Source: Callorhinus ursinus
Taxonomy: Eukaryota > Chordata > Mammalia > Carnivora > Otariidae
Reading direction: 5' to 3'
Length of the DNA stretch: 64,000 nucleotides
Assembly: GCF_003265705.1 (NCBI RefSeq)
Contig: NW_020313255.1
Span: 567,013 to 631,012, forward strand
Part shown: positions 22,993-36,100 of the stretch, one piece after another
How the letters are laid out: every line of letters begins with the position of its first letter
How positions within the stretch are numbered: the stretch's first letter is position 1
Made by a program: the position numbers and the translations under genes
The notes under the pieces: model-generated
The model's input: only the letters and a program-made list of their open reading frames with translations
Databases searched by the model: none
Told to the model about the DNA's origin: nothing

Positions 22993-23529
22993 CCTTCAAA
23001 CATCCCAATTTGTGCCTGAGGACCAGCCAAGCCCCTCTGGCCTCACAGTCCTGCTAGCGGAGCCTCTCCCAGTCTCCAGTTGCTTTGGCCTTCTCTGGAA
23101 GGGTCGGTGAGGGGCTCTCCGGGCAGGTGGGCTCACCAGGGTCCAGCATGGCTCCTGCCTCCTGGAATGCAAAGATGCCCTGATGGTGGGGATGCCCAGA
23201 CTCCCAGCCAGACCCCATGGACGGTGCTGTAGGGCAGGAACCAAAGGTGGCACCATGCCCCCTTTGAGGGCACAGCAGAACCAGGTTGGCTGCCCACTTG
23301 CAGTCCTCACAGGGGCCATGCTGAGGGCAGACCCTGGGGCCTGGGTAGACTTCCAAAGGACCCCCCTACCCCATTGGCATCCCCTCTGTGGACCCATCTG
23401 CCCTATTCCAGGACCCAGGACCTCTCAGGGCACGGCCCCCACCGTGCTCAGAGGAGCTGGCTCCTGTCTCCGGGACCTGTGGACCTGGACAGGGTCCTTC
23501 CCCCGCATGGGTTCTCCACTCCGTGAACT

Positions 23530-23885
23530 CAACTAATCCGTGCTGAAGGCCTACTTGGTGCCTGTTGTCCGCACACTGAGGCCCCAGCAGCAAAAACTAC
23601 ATTACTCCCCATAAGGGCACACGTTCACGGCAGAGATGACAAATATACACCTAGACCGTGTCAGCTGCAGAGAGCAGAGTGCGATCAAGACAGACGGACT
23701 CTGGGACAACAACGCTGCCTCAGAAGAACAGTCATAGAGCATCTCTGAGGAGGCGACCACTGAGCAGAGATGTGATCGGACAAAGGGAATGAGCCTCACA
23801 GACACAGAAGGAAGCTAGGCAGAGGGCCTAGTAATGCAAAGGCCCTGAGGCACATGTGTGCCAGCAAGAAGGAAGCACAGAGCCT
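23530..23885 (+). mobile_element. Ancient L2-like LINE 3' remnant
   Basis: The order of motifs (a bigger-than-random match to the old L2 tail) includes GAGGAGGCGACCACTGAGCAG and, further on, AATGCAAAGGCCCTGAGGCA. These resemble the consensus stretches for ‘gaggaggtgacatctgagc’ and ‘gtgcaaaggccctgaggc’. It lies antisense inside the inferred SNAPC4 3' UTR. Confidence 0.5.
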
Positions 23886-24128
23886 GGGGTGTGGAACCCA
23901 GTGGGTGAGGGCTGCACCTGGGGGAGGGGGATTAGATGGCCCTTCCCCCGGGGGCCTCCACAACCCTGGGCCTGCCCCCAGAGGCCTGTATATGCCCACA
24001 CCCCACCTAACACCATCACATTTGGTGCGAGCGAGCTCCTAAGCGCCAGCCTGCCCTGCATCTGGACAGCTGTTGGCCCCCACATGCCCAGAGCAGAGCC
24101 ACAGGGAAGACCCACGCTTACCCTGCGC

Positions 24129-27100
24129 TCACACCAGCCGCCTCCTCTTCCGGGCATGCCAGGCATGCCGGGTTCTCAGCACGTCAAGGTTGTCAGAACC
24201 ATCCAAGCAGGAAGAGTCAGCGCTCTGCCCAGGGTCTGGGGCTCCCTGAAAACAAAACCCAGGCAGAGAAGAACAAGAGTGACTCCCTAGCAGAACAGGC
24301 AGGGAAAGCGGGGGCAGTGAGGAGTCACACCAGGGAGGAGGCTGCCAGGGATGTGCTGCTCCCCAGACCTGTCCCTGCAGACACACTGTGGCTTGCAGAT
24401 GAACTGAGACTCCTGCAGGAGAGACATGGCCACACGCGGGCTCTGGTTCCCCACCAGCCCCCCATCCCACTTGCAGACTCTAATCCCCTTGGTGATGCCA
24501 GGGAGCCAGCCTCCCATGTCACGGTTCTCCCAGCCAGGCTTGGCAGGGCAGTGCCGAGAAACACAGGCAGATGACAGCGAAGAGCCTGCACGCAGGCCAG
24601 GGGACAGGAGGCCCTCCCCCCTCAGCCCCCAGCCACAAACCCTGCCTCCGCTGTCCTGACGGCACAAAGCCCCAGCTGGGGAAGGGCCACCACCCACAGG
24701 AGACCCCACAACCTCCCTGATGTGACACACGAGGTGGCCCGGCTCTCCTGCTGGCCCCAGGAACAGGGTCAGAGGACACTTGCTGGGAGCCCCGTGGGCA
24801 CACGCAGCCACAGAGGACATGGGGACACCTTCCTGCGTGTTTGTATCAGGCTTCTTGCTAGGGAACAAGGAAAGCGGTTGGCCTCCACAGCTCAGAAAGC
24901 TCTTCCAGGGTACATGGTACCAGAGCTGCCAGCTGGAAGGATCTCGGTGTCCCCAGATGTGCAGAAACAAGGGCAGGCCCACCTCTGTGGAGCTAGTACC
25001 CCAATGCAGGAGCCTGTATGTGCGCAGGGTGCACAGGGCCTGAGGTCACCCGCTCCCTCAGGCAAGGCTTTGTAGTGGGGGCGGCAGCCCCAAGAGGGGC
25101 CAAGGGGTTTCGTGAGTGTAGAGGTTCCTTCCTCTGTTTTCCACACTGGCCTCAAGGGAGGACCACATCCGCACAGACTGAACAGGCCTGGAGCCAGCTT
25201 CCTCCTCCCCAGCAACCGGTGGGCCAGCCCTGCTGGCCGAACTCCCACCCACAACTGGGTGGGGGCGCTGCAGACGGCCACCGGGGAGCTGGGGGGGGGG
25301 GAGCCTCTGTGCCCATGGCCGCCTACCTGAATGGGGATGGTGGCTGCCGGCCCTGCCCAAGGACCACTTGTGGAGCAGCCATCAGTGAGCTCCAACTCCC
25401 CCAGGTCGTCCTCGCTCTCTGGCTCGGCCCTTGTGGCCACCGACAGGGTGGTGTGGACGCCGTGGGGAGACAGCGTGGCCAGGAGCGCAGGGAGGGTGAA
25501 GGCTGCCAGGAACCGCGCCTTCAGCAGCAGGTAGGCCGGGCTGTCCTGGAGCCGCCTCCGTACCTGTCCCAGCGAGGCCTGCAGGGCTCCGGCTGCCCCA
25601 CTGGGCACGAGGGAGGTGGCTCTCTGCTCCAAAGCCTTCTTGTGCAGCAGGAGTCCAGACAGGGCCCGTAGGCTGCACAAGGCTGGGGGCTGGTAGGGCA
25701 GCCTGCTCCCTAGTGGGGGCACGCACACCCCCTGCTGTCCCCTCAGCCAATCCCGCACGGCTGCCTCACTCTCCTGGGACAGGAGGTCCAGGTCCAGGGC
25801 ACCCCTCTCAGGCCCAGGCCGGGGTAGGGGTGGCCTCTCTAGGCCCAGAGGTCCCATGAGTCCCCCTGGCCCCGGGGACCCCGGTGTCCCTCCTGGGCCA
25901 CTCCCAGGGCTAGTGCCAGCTTGCAGAGGGGGTTGGCTGGACCACGGGGGTTTTGCTTCAGGGTGGTCAGCCAGAAGTGTGGCCTGGGAGGGTATCCTGG
26001 GCGCAGCTATTTCCCTGGCCACTTGGGCCTCTCCAGGGAAGGAAGGTCCCCCAGGGACAGGGGCCACGTCACTGCCCACTTCCACAGAACTCTGGGATTG
26101 GCAAAGCTTCGGAAGGGTCGAGAGGTCTGCCCTGGAGGAAGAATCTGAGTCTGTGTCCACGTTGGCCGGGGGCTGCCAGGGGTGGCTCAGCCCAGGGAGC
26201 CTGGGGCCCTGGCCTAGCTGCATCCCAGGCAGGGAGGACGGCAGAGTCACGGACAGTCCCTTGGGATCAGAGGGTCCTGCCGCCCCAGGAAGGCCCACCA
26301 CGGCTGGCACAGGGAGCAGCCCCTGGGCTGTGAGCACCCAGGTGACAGGCAGAGGTGTGCTGGCCGCCACGTGAGGCCCACCCTTGTGCATGCCCAGAGC
26401 TGGCGTCAGGCTGAGGGGCTGCATAGGCAGCTGAATGGGGCTGGGTGCTGCTGGGAGAAAGAGTGGTGCCTCAGGCAGGCCCTGCTTCCGGGACGTGGCG
26501 GGGGCCGGAGACTGTCCCAGGCCACCCTGATGGCCACTCACAAGGACCCGGCTGGGAACCGGAGCTCTGGAGGCAGCAGGGGCAGCCTCCGTGGAGGCCA
26601 GGGTGCGGTCCAAGACTGGCAGGGTCGAAGCCCTCTCGTCCTGGCCTGGAGTACTCAGCCCCGCTGCTGCAGGGATCCCAGGCCCAGAGCGCGCCGTGTC
26701 TGCGGCAGCGGGGCCCGGGGCTGGGGGGCTGGGGGGCGGCTGCGGTAGACGGGGCTGGAGGATCAGCGGCGAGGACAGCAGCAGCTGCGGTGGGAGAGCC
26801 ACGGTGCCTGGGGCAGCGGCCTTCCTGGCCCGGGCCTCCCGAAGCCGCTTCTCGCGGAGCAGCTCGGAGACGGTCTTGGGCTTGGGCCGAGGGCCACCCG
26901 GAGCTGGCGGGGGCGCCGGTGGACTGGACTCGGCACGGCAGAGCTGTAAACCCCTGCTCCCTTTGTGGCTGGTGCTCTGCTTTGCAGCTTCTCGTGCCGG
27001 TGGATTCCGGAAGCTGCGGCCTGCAGGGAAGACACAACACACATGTGGATGAGCTCCATGCGTGCGGACCGGAGACAGGCCTCCCCCCTGTCCCATCGGA

Positions 27101-30100
27101 GGGCCCTCCTGGAGGGCGGGCAGCTGCTGGGAGTACAGAGCAGGAGCTTTGGCATCTGATCTGCACGTCCCAGACCTCCTCGAGCTCCTGCCGCAGCCAG
27201 GACAGCAGGGCCTGCCGGGTACCGGCCGCCAGCCCCATGCCTTCGGCATCTTCAAAACAACCACCGCTGGGCACCACCGTCCTCCTCACGTGGTCTCCCA
27301 GGCCCCCAGAGCCTCAGAGCCGGCCAGCAATGCTGCTGGTGTGGGGAGGCTGGTGGCAGCCAGCAGCAGAGGCCCCTCCCGGATGCCCGGGGCTGGCTTA
27401 CGTGCAGGGTAGGTAGGAGCTTGAGCTGCCTCTGCCCACTCCCGCCTGCCACGCTTCTGTCCCTGCCGTGGGATTCGGACAAGATCTGTCAGCAGGGCCA
27501 CAGCTGTGCTACCCAAAACCCGAAATCCAACACCCCTTTGCCGTTAGGTTAGATGGTGCAGACAGGAACAGAGAGAGTACCTGGGGAGTCCCGCGATGAA
27601 GACATCTGAAAAACAAAAGTGTGCGCCTCAGGGAAGTTCCAGGGCCCAGACCCACTCTTCTCTACCTGCAGCAAAGCCTTCCTTCTGCTCTCTCACCTGC
27701 AGTGGGAGCAAGGCCCAAGCACCAGGGCCGGCCTCCCTCCCTCCCCACATCCTCCTACAAGCACCACTGGGTGAGCTCATCATGGGGAGATCAGGCCTAT
27801 GTGGGATTTGAGGGAGAGGCAGGAGCTTGGCTCCCCAGGCAGAAGGACTCGGGGTCTCTGGGGCCTGAATGGCACCACAGGGCCAACCTGGTCATTCTGT
27901 CATTCCCTTCAGTTTTAACTAGACACAGGAATGCGACGGACCCCACGGACCCCACACCTGGCATCTCACCCCAGCAAGGCCAATGCCCAGAGCAGTAGAT
28001 GTCCAAGAGCTTGGAGGCCTCCACGCAGGGGCGGCACGGTACCAGCTCTGCCCCCTCCCACCCCGACATGTCGTGAAGCCCTCAGGGCTCCAAGCAAATG
28101 GGCGGACACCTCCTAGAAGGGTTGCCGTGAGGGGGCCAAAAGCCAACAGGGCTGCTCTCAGGGGCTGGACCAGCCTGTAGGGGGACTCAGGAATGCCTCC
28201 TGTCTCTTACTCTCCGGCTGGACAGCTGCTACCCACCCCAGCACTGACCTTGCCGTGTCAGGAAGAGGAGGGAGGGTGGCAGAAACCGGGTGAGCCTGTG
28301 CCGGGTGCTCACTCCCTACTTCTCACCTGTAGGAGCCCAGGCACTGGGTCCCGAGTGCCAGTCTGGAGCAGGGCAGGGGTTTGGGCCTTCCTCTCTCGAA
28401 CGACCTCCATGCAGCCAGCAGTGTCAATCTGGAACAGCTGAGGGACACGCATGACACATGCATGGCACACGCACAACAAGGGCCTGTCCCTCTTCCCCGT
28501 CCAGGACCAAGATGACAAGGGTGTCTGCGATGAACTTGAGCCAGCTCTGACCACTGCTCGGGGTAGGTCCGGAGCCCGGCACAGCCCCTCAAGGCCATGA
28601 CCCCTTTGCTCAGCCCCGGCCTGGCCTCAGAGCCTAGGTGCGTCGGAGCAAAGCTCCCTCCGGGCCGAGGTCTCCTCCCTCTGAGCTTCCATTTACGCAC
28701 TGGGGTCCCAGCACCCCCGTCCCTCCTCAGGATGGGGTTTAACTGACGGTGGCAGGGACGGGGCTGTCCCTTCCATAGTGACTGGCCTACTAGGTGTTGC
28801 AAGGCACCAAAAAACCCTTTCCAAAGGTCTGAAACTTCAAAAAGTTAGATTTTAAGAAGTGAATCCACCTTTACCCAAGGAAAACCAAGCATAAGATAGA
28901 AAAGCTCTGCCTTACGGGGCTTCTCACCTGGATAAAAACAGTAAACGCAGGGGTGCTGGCCAGCCGGGCGTCTTGCAGCTGCTTCCTGATGCCATCCGCT
29001 GAGAAGACAAAGGCACACATGCGCAGTTACCAAGACCCCTCTCCCTGAGGCCCCAAAGAACCCCGCATCCATCTGCCGCCATGCTCAGCCAGAAGGAAGG
29101 GCAGGAGCCCAGAGGGCAGGCCGGCCCTGACTGGCCTGTGGAGCCCCCCCGCCCCCCAGCCCCGAGAACACAACCAGCTCTCCAGAAACCTGCATGCAGG
29201 CACTGCGCACCCAAGCCCCGAGAAGACCCTTGCTAAGGCCCAAATGGCTGGTCATTTCCAGACTGTCCCTCGTGTGCTAAGCAAGTCAGAGACAAAACCC
29301 AAACAGCCCTCCAAAGGGATGCTTTCTAGAAAGATGAGATTGGCACAGGGGTCCCTCCCCGTGCACCCCCTCCCCAGCAAGGTCACCCCGCATCTGCCCT
29401 GTGTCTCCCCCACCCCAAACCCACAGGAGGCTCTCAAAAGAACCCTGGGGCAGTACCTCGAGTGTGCACGACGGCAGGCCTCCGGGGGGTGCAGGGCAGG
29501 ACAACGTCGCCCACCCACGGGCTCATGGCCACCAGAAGCTGGCGCTCAATGAGCCTCCTCTGCAGGGCATGTCCTCGCCACTGCCGCCTGTTCCCGATCG
29601 TCCTGTGCCACAGCCGCCGTGCATGGGGCCCGGCCACACCACTGTCACTGGGGCTGGCCCCCAGGGACGGGCTGAGTGGGCACGGGTGTCTCAGTTTCTC
29701 CTTCTGTGTAAGGAAGAAAGACCCCTGGGCTTCCCAGTCAGCCTGGGCTCCAAGGCTGCCCACAGCCCCACACACCGCCCTCCACTCCTTCCCTGGACTG
29801 GGGAGGGGCCCTGGGCCGACAGGGCGGTGGCAGTGGTGGGCGATGGGGGGCCAGCTCCTACCAGCGTCTGGCGCCGGCGGGCTGTGTTGGTCCTGAGCAC
29901 CTGCAGCACTGTCTCCAGTGGCACCTTCAGCAGACAGCTCCCACTCTGACGAAAAGACGGCGTGAGGCTGGACACGTGGGAAGCCCTGGTGCAGGGCCTG
30001 CAGAGGCAGCACACATCCCTGCGCCCGGGTCCCAGTGCGGGGTGGCGGAAGCACTCTGAGGCATCACGGCCTCAGGAGGGTCCCTAAGGCCTGGCCACCC

Positions 30101-33100
30101 ACCTGCCTGCCCAGCTTGGCTGCAGCCAGCACCAGCAGAGGGCCCCTGCTCCCCCGGCCAGCCCCCCCGAGCCGATGGCACCGCAGGGGCTGGCGTGTGC
30201 AGTCTGCCCGGCTGCCTGGACAGCCCGCTGTCCCCTCAGGTGCCACAGTCTCCTATCTCTCCCAGGACAGGCCAGCCTGCTCACCGCAACTCCGCACACA
30301 GCCAGAGCCAGGGAGGCGGCCAGGGCCCTGAGAGCTCAGACGCCGACCGGGACAGGCATACACAGGGCTGGTGGACAGTGAGACCCTACACAGGAGAGGT
30401 GTCCGGACTTCTGCGAGCCAGGGGAACACCCTCCTGCTTGCTGCCCCCTGCCGACCCCCCCACTCAGGGACAGACAGGTCAGAAATGGCTCCAAGTCTGT
30501 GGCCCCACCCGGCAGGGCCCCTGCACGGCTTGTAAAGCAAACCTGGGGAAGTAGAGGCTGCTGCTCTGGACACGAGTCTCCTGCGCACCAGAAGTGAACG
30601 TTCTCTGGAGCCAGGACGGGTGTCTGACCCACTGCGCCCAGAACGCAGCTGACGCGAGCGCAGGCCGGCCCGCTGTGCCTCAGCACCAGCTAAGTGACCC
30701 CCGAGCAGCCATGTGGGGTGCACTGAGGTCTGGGGCCTACCTTGTCTGCCAGCTCCTCTGAGCTCGAGAGGTGCGTGTCCGCCGAGCCTGGGTGCCCGAT
30801 GCCTCTCGCGCTGGTGCTGTGGGTCCCGGAGGGAGTGTGCGTCTGGCCTGCCTCCTCTGCGGGAGCCGAGGCTGTGGGGCCAGCAGCTCTGCTGTCCTGA
30901 GCCTCGCTGGAGGCCCTGGGAGGGCTGGGGGAGGCGGCACGGTGTCCTGGCCAGCCCCGGGCTCCCCCTGCGCACAGCTCACTGGCGCTCTGCCTGGCAG
31001 GCACCCACAGGTCCATGTCCGGCACGGTGTGCTGTGCTGACGGCAGCGCCTGGCCACCTGCCCTGGCCTCTGGGGCTTCCTCTGGCTCCGAGTCCCCACT
31101 GCTGCCGCCCCCACTGCTGCCGCCCCCGCTGCTGCCGCCCCCGCTGCTGCCATCCCCGCTGCTGCCGTCCCCGCTGCTGGAGCTCCACCGCATGCTGCCA
31201 AGGGGCCGCCGCCGCCGCCTCCTGCCCCGACTCTGCTTCTTCTGTGGGGAAGGGCTAATTGGGGTCCTCGGCCGCCCAGGGCTCACGGACCAGGGACAGC
31301 AAGCAGGCAGGCCAGCCCTTTGGGGAGAGACCCCAAGCAGGCTTGGACACGGCGCACTGGGAGCACAACCCCCCGCTCCCCCGAATGCTCTGAGAGGACA
31401 GCAGCTATCGGAGAGGCTGGGGCTCTCTGCCCTTGACTTCCAGGAAGAAAAGATGCCAGGGCCAGAAACCAGATGTCCTTCCTCCCCTCCCCGCCCAGCA
31501 GTGATGCCGGTCCCACGGGTACAGGGCCTTCGACTGACTTTTGGCAAAGCCTCACCCTGACCATGATCTTCCACTTGCTCAGACACTGGGAGCCCGTCCG
31601 ATGGGGTAGTTCAGAAGCTATTTTTGCCCAGTGACCTACAAAAGCAAAACAACGCGGAAGTTGCTTCCCATGGTCTTTGATGACACGTTTACAGCCTGAA
31701 CAAGAGGCTCTTCTCGCAGATGCGTGGTCTCCCGTAGAAGACCTGCACCGTGTTCCGAGGGAACGCGTGCTCCACTGCACACTGCTCCCCACGTCGGAGC
31801 AGCTCAGTGACAAGTGGGCCTTCGGATTCTCAACGGATAATCAGCCCTTTAGCAAGACTCTAGAAAACACACAGACAAGAAGGAAAAAACCATCTGCGTT
31901 TATGTAAACACAGCCCCTGCGATCCTGCCACACCCCGGCTTCTACACCAAACGTGGCAAACTATTCTCTCTCCCGACCCCACAGGCAGGAGGACACTGGT
32001 GCCTTGTGTTTAGGGCAGTGTGACTCCGTGCCACACTCAGGATTCTGCACACACTTGAACTCAACAACACCACATCTAGGGTCTGTTCCTGAGGAGATGC
32101 TGCAGATAATGAGCAGATGCAGTGACCAAGCCCTTCGCTCCTTCCAGGAGCAAAAGGGGCAGAAATGAGAAACAACAGAAACATCCATCGAGAGACAGGC
32201 GGCTGAGGAAGTTCCGTGCTCTTTCTCAGGGAGACAGGATGTGACTGTTGACAACAACGGGAGAACAAAGGACGCATGGAGACAGAAAAACATTCACAAC
32301 GGACAAGAGAATGCTAAGTGGAAAGTGGTGGACTCCATAAACTCACACCGAGTGACTCAACTTTAAAAAAAGCTGCCCTAGAAATGGGCCCAGAGAGCGG
32401 GCTGCGCAGGTGCATGTGGCCGGCAGCAGCCATCCCCAGGAGAGCAGGGACGGCGCTCCTGAACTTTGCATCCCGACCGTTCGGCAGTGCGCAAGGGAGA
32501 GAAGCTGCTGCCCGCTGAGCCGGGGAAAGGCTGCGGACAGGAGGGCAGCTGGGGTCGCCGCGAGCCGTGCCTCCTGGGGGTTCAGGGCCTGCAGAGGCCC
32601 AAGACTCACCCACACCGTACTTCTCGATCAGCTCAAGCAGCTTCCCCTCTTCACTTGCGTTCCATCGTCCCTTTTTCAAGCTGAAGTGCAGCCGTCTGAG
32701 GTACCTGAAAGTGGCAAGGACACAAGGGTGTCTCGGGCGCCAGAACGCCCTCCCGCGGCTGTCCCCACGCCGGCAAGGGCTCCCGAGACCCGGCGACAAA
32801 AGCTCAGGGGACGAACAGAAAACACAGAATAACTGAACTTCATGAAAATTAAAACCTTGATGTGCCTCACAGGACGCCACCGAGAAAGACGGGCAGATGA
32901 GATTTCGGATAAGGGACTTGTAGCCAAACACGCATCAACTCACACAAACCGGGACACAAAGACAACTCGGTTTTTTAACTGGGAGAACGACAAGAACAGA
33001 TGTTTCTCCAGAGAAGACATGCAAAGGGCCGGTCTACACACAAAGATGCTCAATGCCAGGAGCTGTCAGGGAGCCACGAACGGACGCCACCGAGACGCCA

Positions 33101-36100
33101 CCTCACACCCCATGCCTGCGGGAGCCGGGGTTCGTGGGGGCTGGTGAGGGTGTCTCCCATGGGGGCACAGGGCAGGGCCGCCGCTGCGGGTAACCACAGC
33201 ATCACATGCCCTGAAAACCCCACTCGCAGGCACACATCCAAGAGCAACGAGCGTGCCCGTTCACACAGACACTGCCGTTGCCAAGGCGAACCCACGAGGC
33301 GGGGGGGGGGTGTCAGGACGTCATGCACTTATCTTTTCAGTCCTCTCTACACCCAATGCGGGGCTCGAACCCATGGCCCCAAGATCAAGAGTTGGGCACT
33401 CCACTGACCACGCCAACCAGGTGCCCCGGGGCTTCGTCGTTAAGACCAAACAGTACTCTAGTGTCTGTCCAGCTTGAGAACAACTTTTGTCATCAACCTG
33501 TTCCTCCACTGACATAGTCAGTTCCCCCCATGGGGCCCCATGACCAGCGCGGTTACGACCACACGTGTGTAGGTGCCCGTGTGAGGCCTGGCTTCCGGTT
33601 CCCGCGGGCGGGCGGCAGTTTGCCGGCCAACAGCGTGCTTCCCTGGCTAGCTGCCCAAGGAAGCGGCACCGCACCACGCACGCTCCACACCCTCGTCTAA
33701 ACTTGCCCTTTTGCGCGGCCTTAAAACCACCGTCCCGACGCGCGCAAGGTGGCATCTCGCTGCTGCTCTCCCTGTGTTTCTGTAACGACTAACGACGCTG
33801 AGCCCTGTCTCGTGCGCTCTCTGGAGAAAGGTCTATTCGAGCCCTTGTCCCTTTCCTCGACTGTTTGCTGTTGTTGGGAAACAGCGTTTCTCTGGGGGGT
33901 GGTCACTGCGTTCTGAAGTTGCCTGGGGTGACGGCTGCACGGCTCACCAACAACAGTAACCCCCCAGAACCCCTCACGGGAGTATGTTGCACGACATACA
34001 GATTAAGTTATCATGAACCGTTAAAAAAAACAGGCTGAAGAAAGGACATTCCCAAAGCAGCCTCCCAGAGACCTTGCCGTCAGGGGTCTGGAACAGGAGC
34101 TTCAACAACAGAGTCAGGGAAACGCCCCCTGGGCCACCTCAGGTTGAGCCCATACAAAAGTCTGCTTCAAAAAAACCAACACGCATCCTGCTTCCTGACC
34201 AGATACCCTGGCTACGCAGGGCTCCCCCAGGTCACCCCAGCCTCGGCCAGCAGATCCCCTGGGGCCGCAGGCTGCTCGCCCACCCTCTGGCCTACCCGGA
34301 AGCAACCCCAGCAAGGCCTCCCTCACCCAGCGAGGTCCAACTCACCGATCTCGGCACTGGGCATCGCTCCTACCTGGCACCTCTTCCCGGATTTTAAACC
34401 AATCCTGCTCCCCATATTTGGCAACTGCTCGAAGCAACTTCTGCAGTAAAGGACAGCGAACAAGTAAGGCCTCTACAGGCAGCCGTAAGCTCCCCAGCCC
34501 GCACCAGTCCATTTCAGAAGGGACAGTGGGCGCCGAGGCTCCCATCCCGGAGCACGGCTCTCCTTGGCTTCTGCGACCGTATACTCACCGCGTCTTCCTC
34601 TGGGGCCCAGAACCCCTTCTTCAGGCTGGGGTCCAAGCTCTTGGTCCACCGATAGATGAGCTGCATGGAGTCTCTCCCTTCCATGTAGTAGACAACTGGG
34701 GACAAAGGGGCCTGATGGGCACCGCGCTTCCTGGGTCACTCAGCAAGGAGCTGCTCTGGTCACTAGGTCATTGGGCCGTGGGGTGCAGGGGCTGGGTGAC
34801 CCCGGGCGTCCCCCTCCAGCCCCTCCAGCCTGTCATGACTGAGGTGCCTCCACCTGTGAGGGGCCTTGGGTCCAGGGGCTTGCGAGCCTCAGCGGGGGGC
34901 ACAGGGAGCAGGGCCCACATGGACACTCACTTCTCCGGTAGGGGATGTGGCTGCCGACGCGCATCTCCTGGACAAGCTGGGTGAGCAGGCGGTCCTCCTC
35001 CCGTGTCCACTCCTTGCGCTTCAGAGCCTTGTTGTGCTGCTGGTACTTCTGCAGGCACTGGAAGGCGCTGCGGTTGGTCTTCCGAGGCCCCAAGACCAAA
35101 GCAAAGTGGGTGTTACTGGGTGTGTACCCCCCGCAGAGGGACGGCCAGGGTGCTGTGAACCAACGACCTTATCGCCCCTAGCAGACCCTGCAGGGACAGT
35201 GGAGACCCTGACAGAAGGAGGCCGCGAAGCACCAGTCTGCAGGTTCAGACACACAGCGTGTCCAGGTAAGTCCGTTAACGCTGCACTCACATGACCCCAG
35301 AGCGACACTGGAGTCCTCAGTGGGCACCGCCAGCTCAGCGGCCTGGAGGAGCCTCCCTGCAGAGCACGCGCCTCTGATGACGTAGGGGCTGCACAGCGGC
35401 CCTAATCCTGGGGCCCCAACGGGCCTCTCTGGGGACGCCACCCTAGGGAGAGCTCCGGACTGACTGTATCTCGGCTTCCATATGGGCTCCAACTCAGCAC
35501 ATAAACCACCAGTCTCCGTGGCAGATGCGGTCGCCCAAGCCTGTCCCCTCACTCATCGCCTTATGGGGAAAGTATTTCCCAAAAGCTAATCGATGCGATT
35601 TGAACTTTTTTCCTAAAGAAAACCCTTGAGTTACAGAGAACATGTATGGTTGGACACATGCAGTCTGCATGCCTATGAGGTTTGGGTTTGGGGACGCCTT
35701 TTAAGACACAACACCAAAAGCATGGTCCTTGAAAGAACGGATCAGCTGGACTCGACTAAGACCTTTTGCTCAGTGGAAGACGTCAGAAAAATGAGAAGAC
35801 AAGCCGCAGACAGGAAAAAGTGCTTGTGAGACATGTCTGGTAAAAGCTGTTCTCCCAAATACAGAAGACTTTAAAACTCGGCAAGCGGCACCTGGGTGGC
35901 TCAGTCGGTTGAGCGTCTGCCTTCAGCTCGGGTCATGATCCCAGGGTCCTGGGATCGAGTCCCACATCGGGCTCCCTGCTCAGCGGGAAGCCTACCGCTT
36001 CCCCTGCTTGTGCTCTGACAGATAAATAAACAAAACATTTTAAAAAAATAAATAAAAAAATAAAACTCAGCAAAAAAACAATCCGATTAAAAATAAACCA

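Noticed and set aside
26445..27416. 323-codon open frame on the plus strand opposite the large SNAPC4 exon
   Set aside because: It is a shadow of the GC-rich coding exon on the minus strand and continues into the intron without splice signals.
27165..27535. Minus-strand open stretches with protein-like text (ALLTDLVRIPRQGQKR at about 27402-27535 and ALLSWLRQELEEVW at about 27171-27210) considered as extra SNAPC4 exons
   Set aside because: Including them breaks phase with both neighbours, the second lacks convincing splice sites, and direct joining of 27581 to 27020 reproduces the expected protein.
35021..35115. Longer start for the SNAPC4 exon ending at 34931, using the AG at 35116
   Set aside because: That acceptor would need a phase-2 upstream exon, but the 38076 exon ends in phase 0. 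The AG at 35079-35080 fits phase and gives ELG-TNRSAFQ as in the family.
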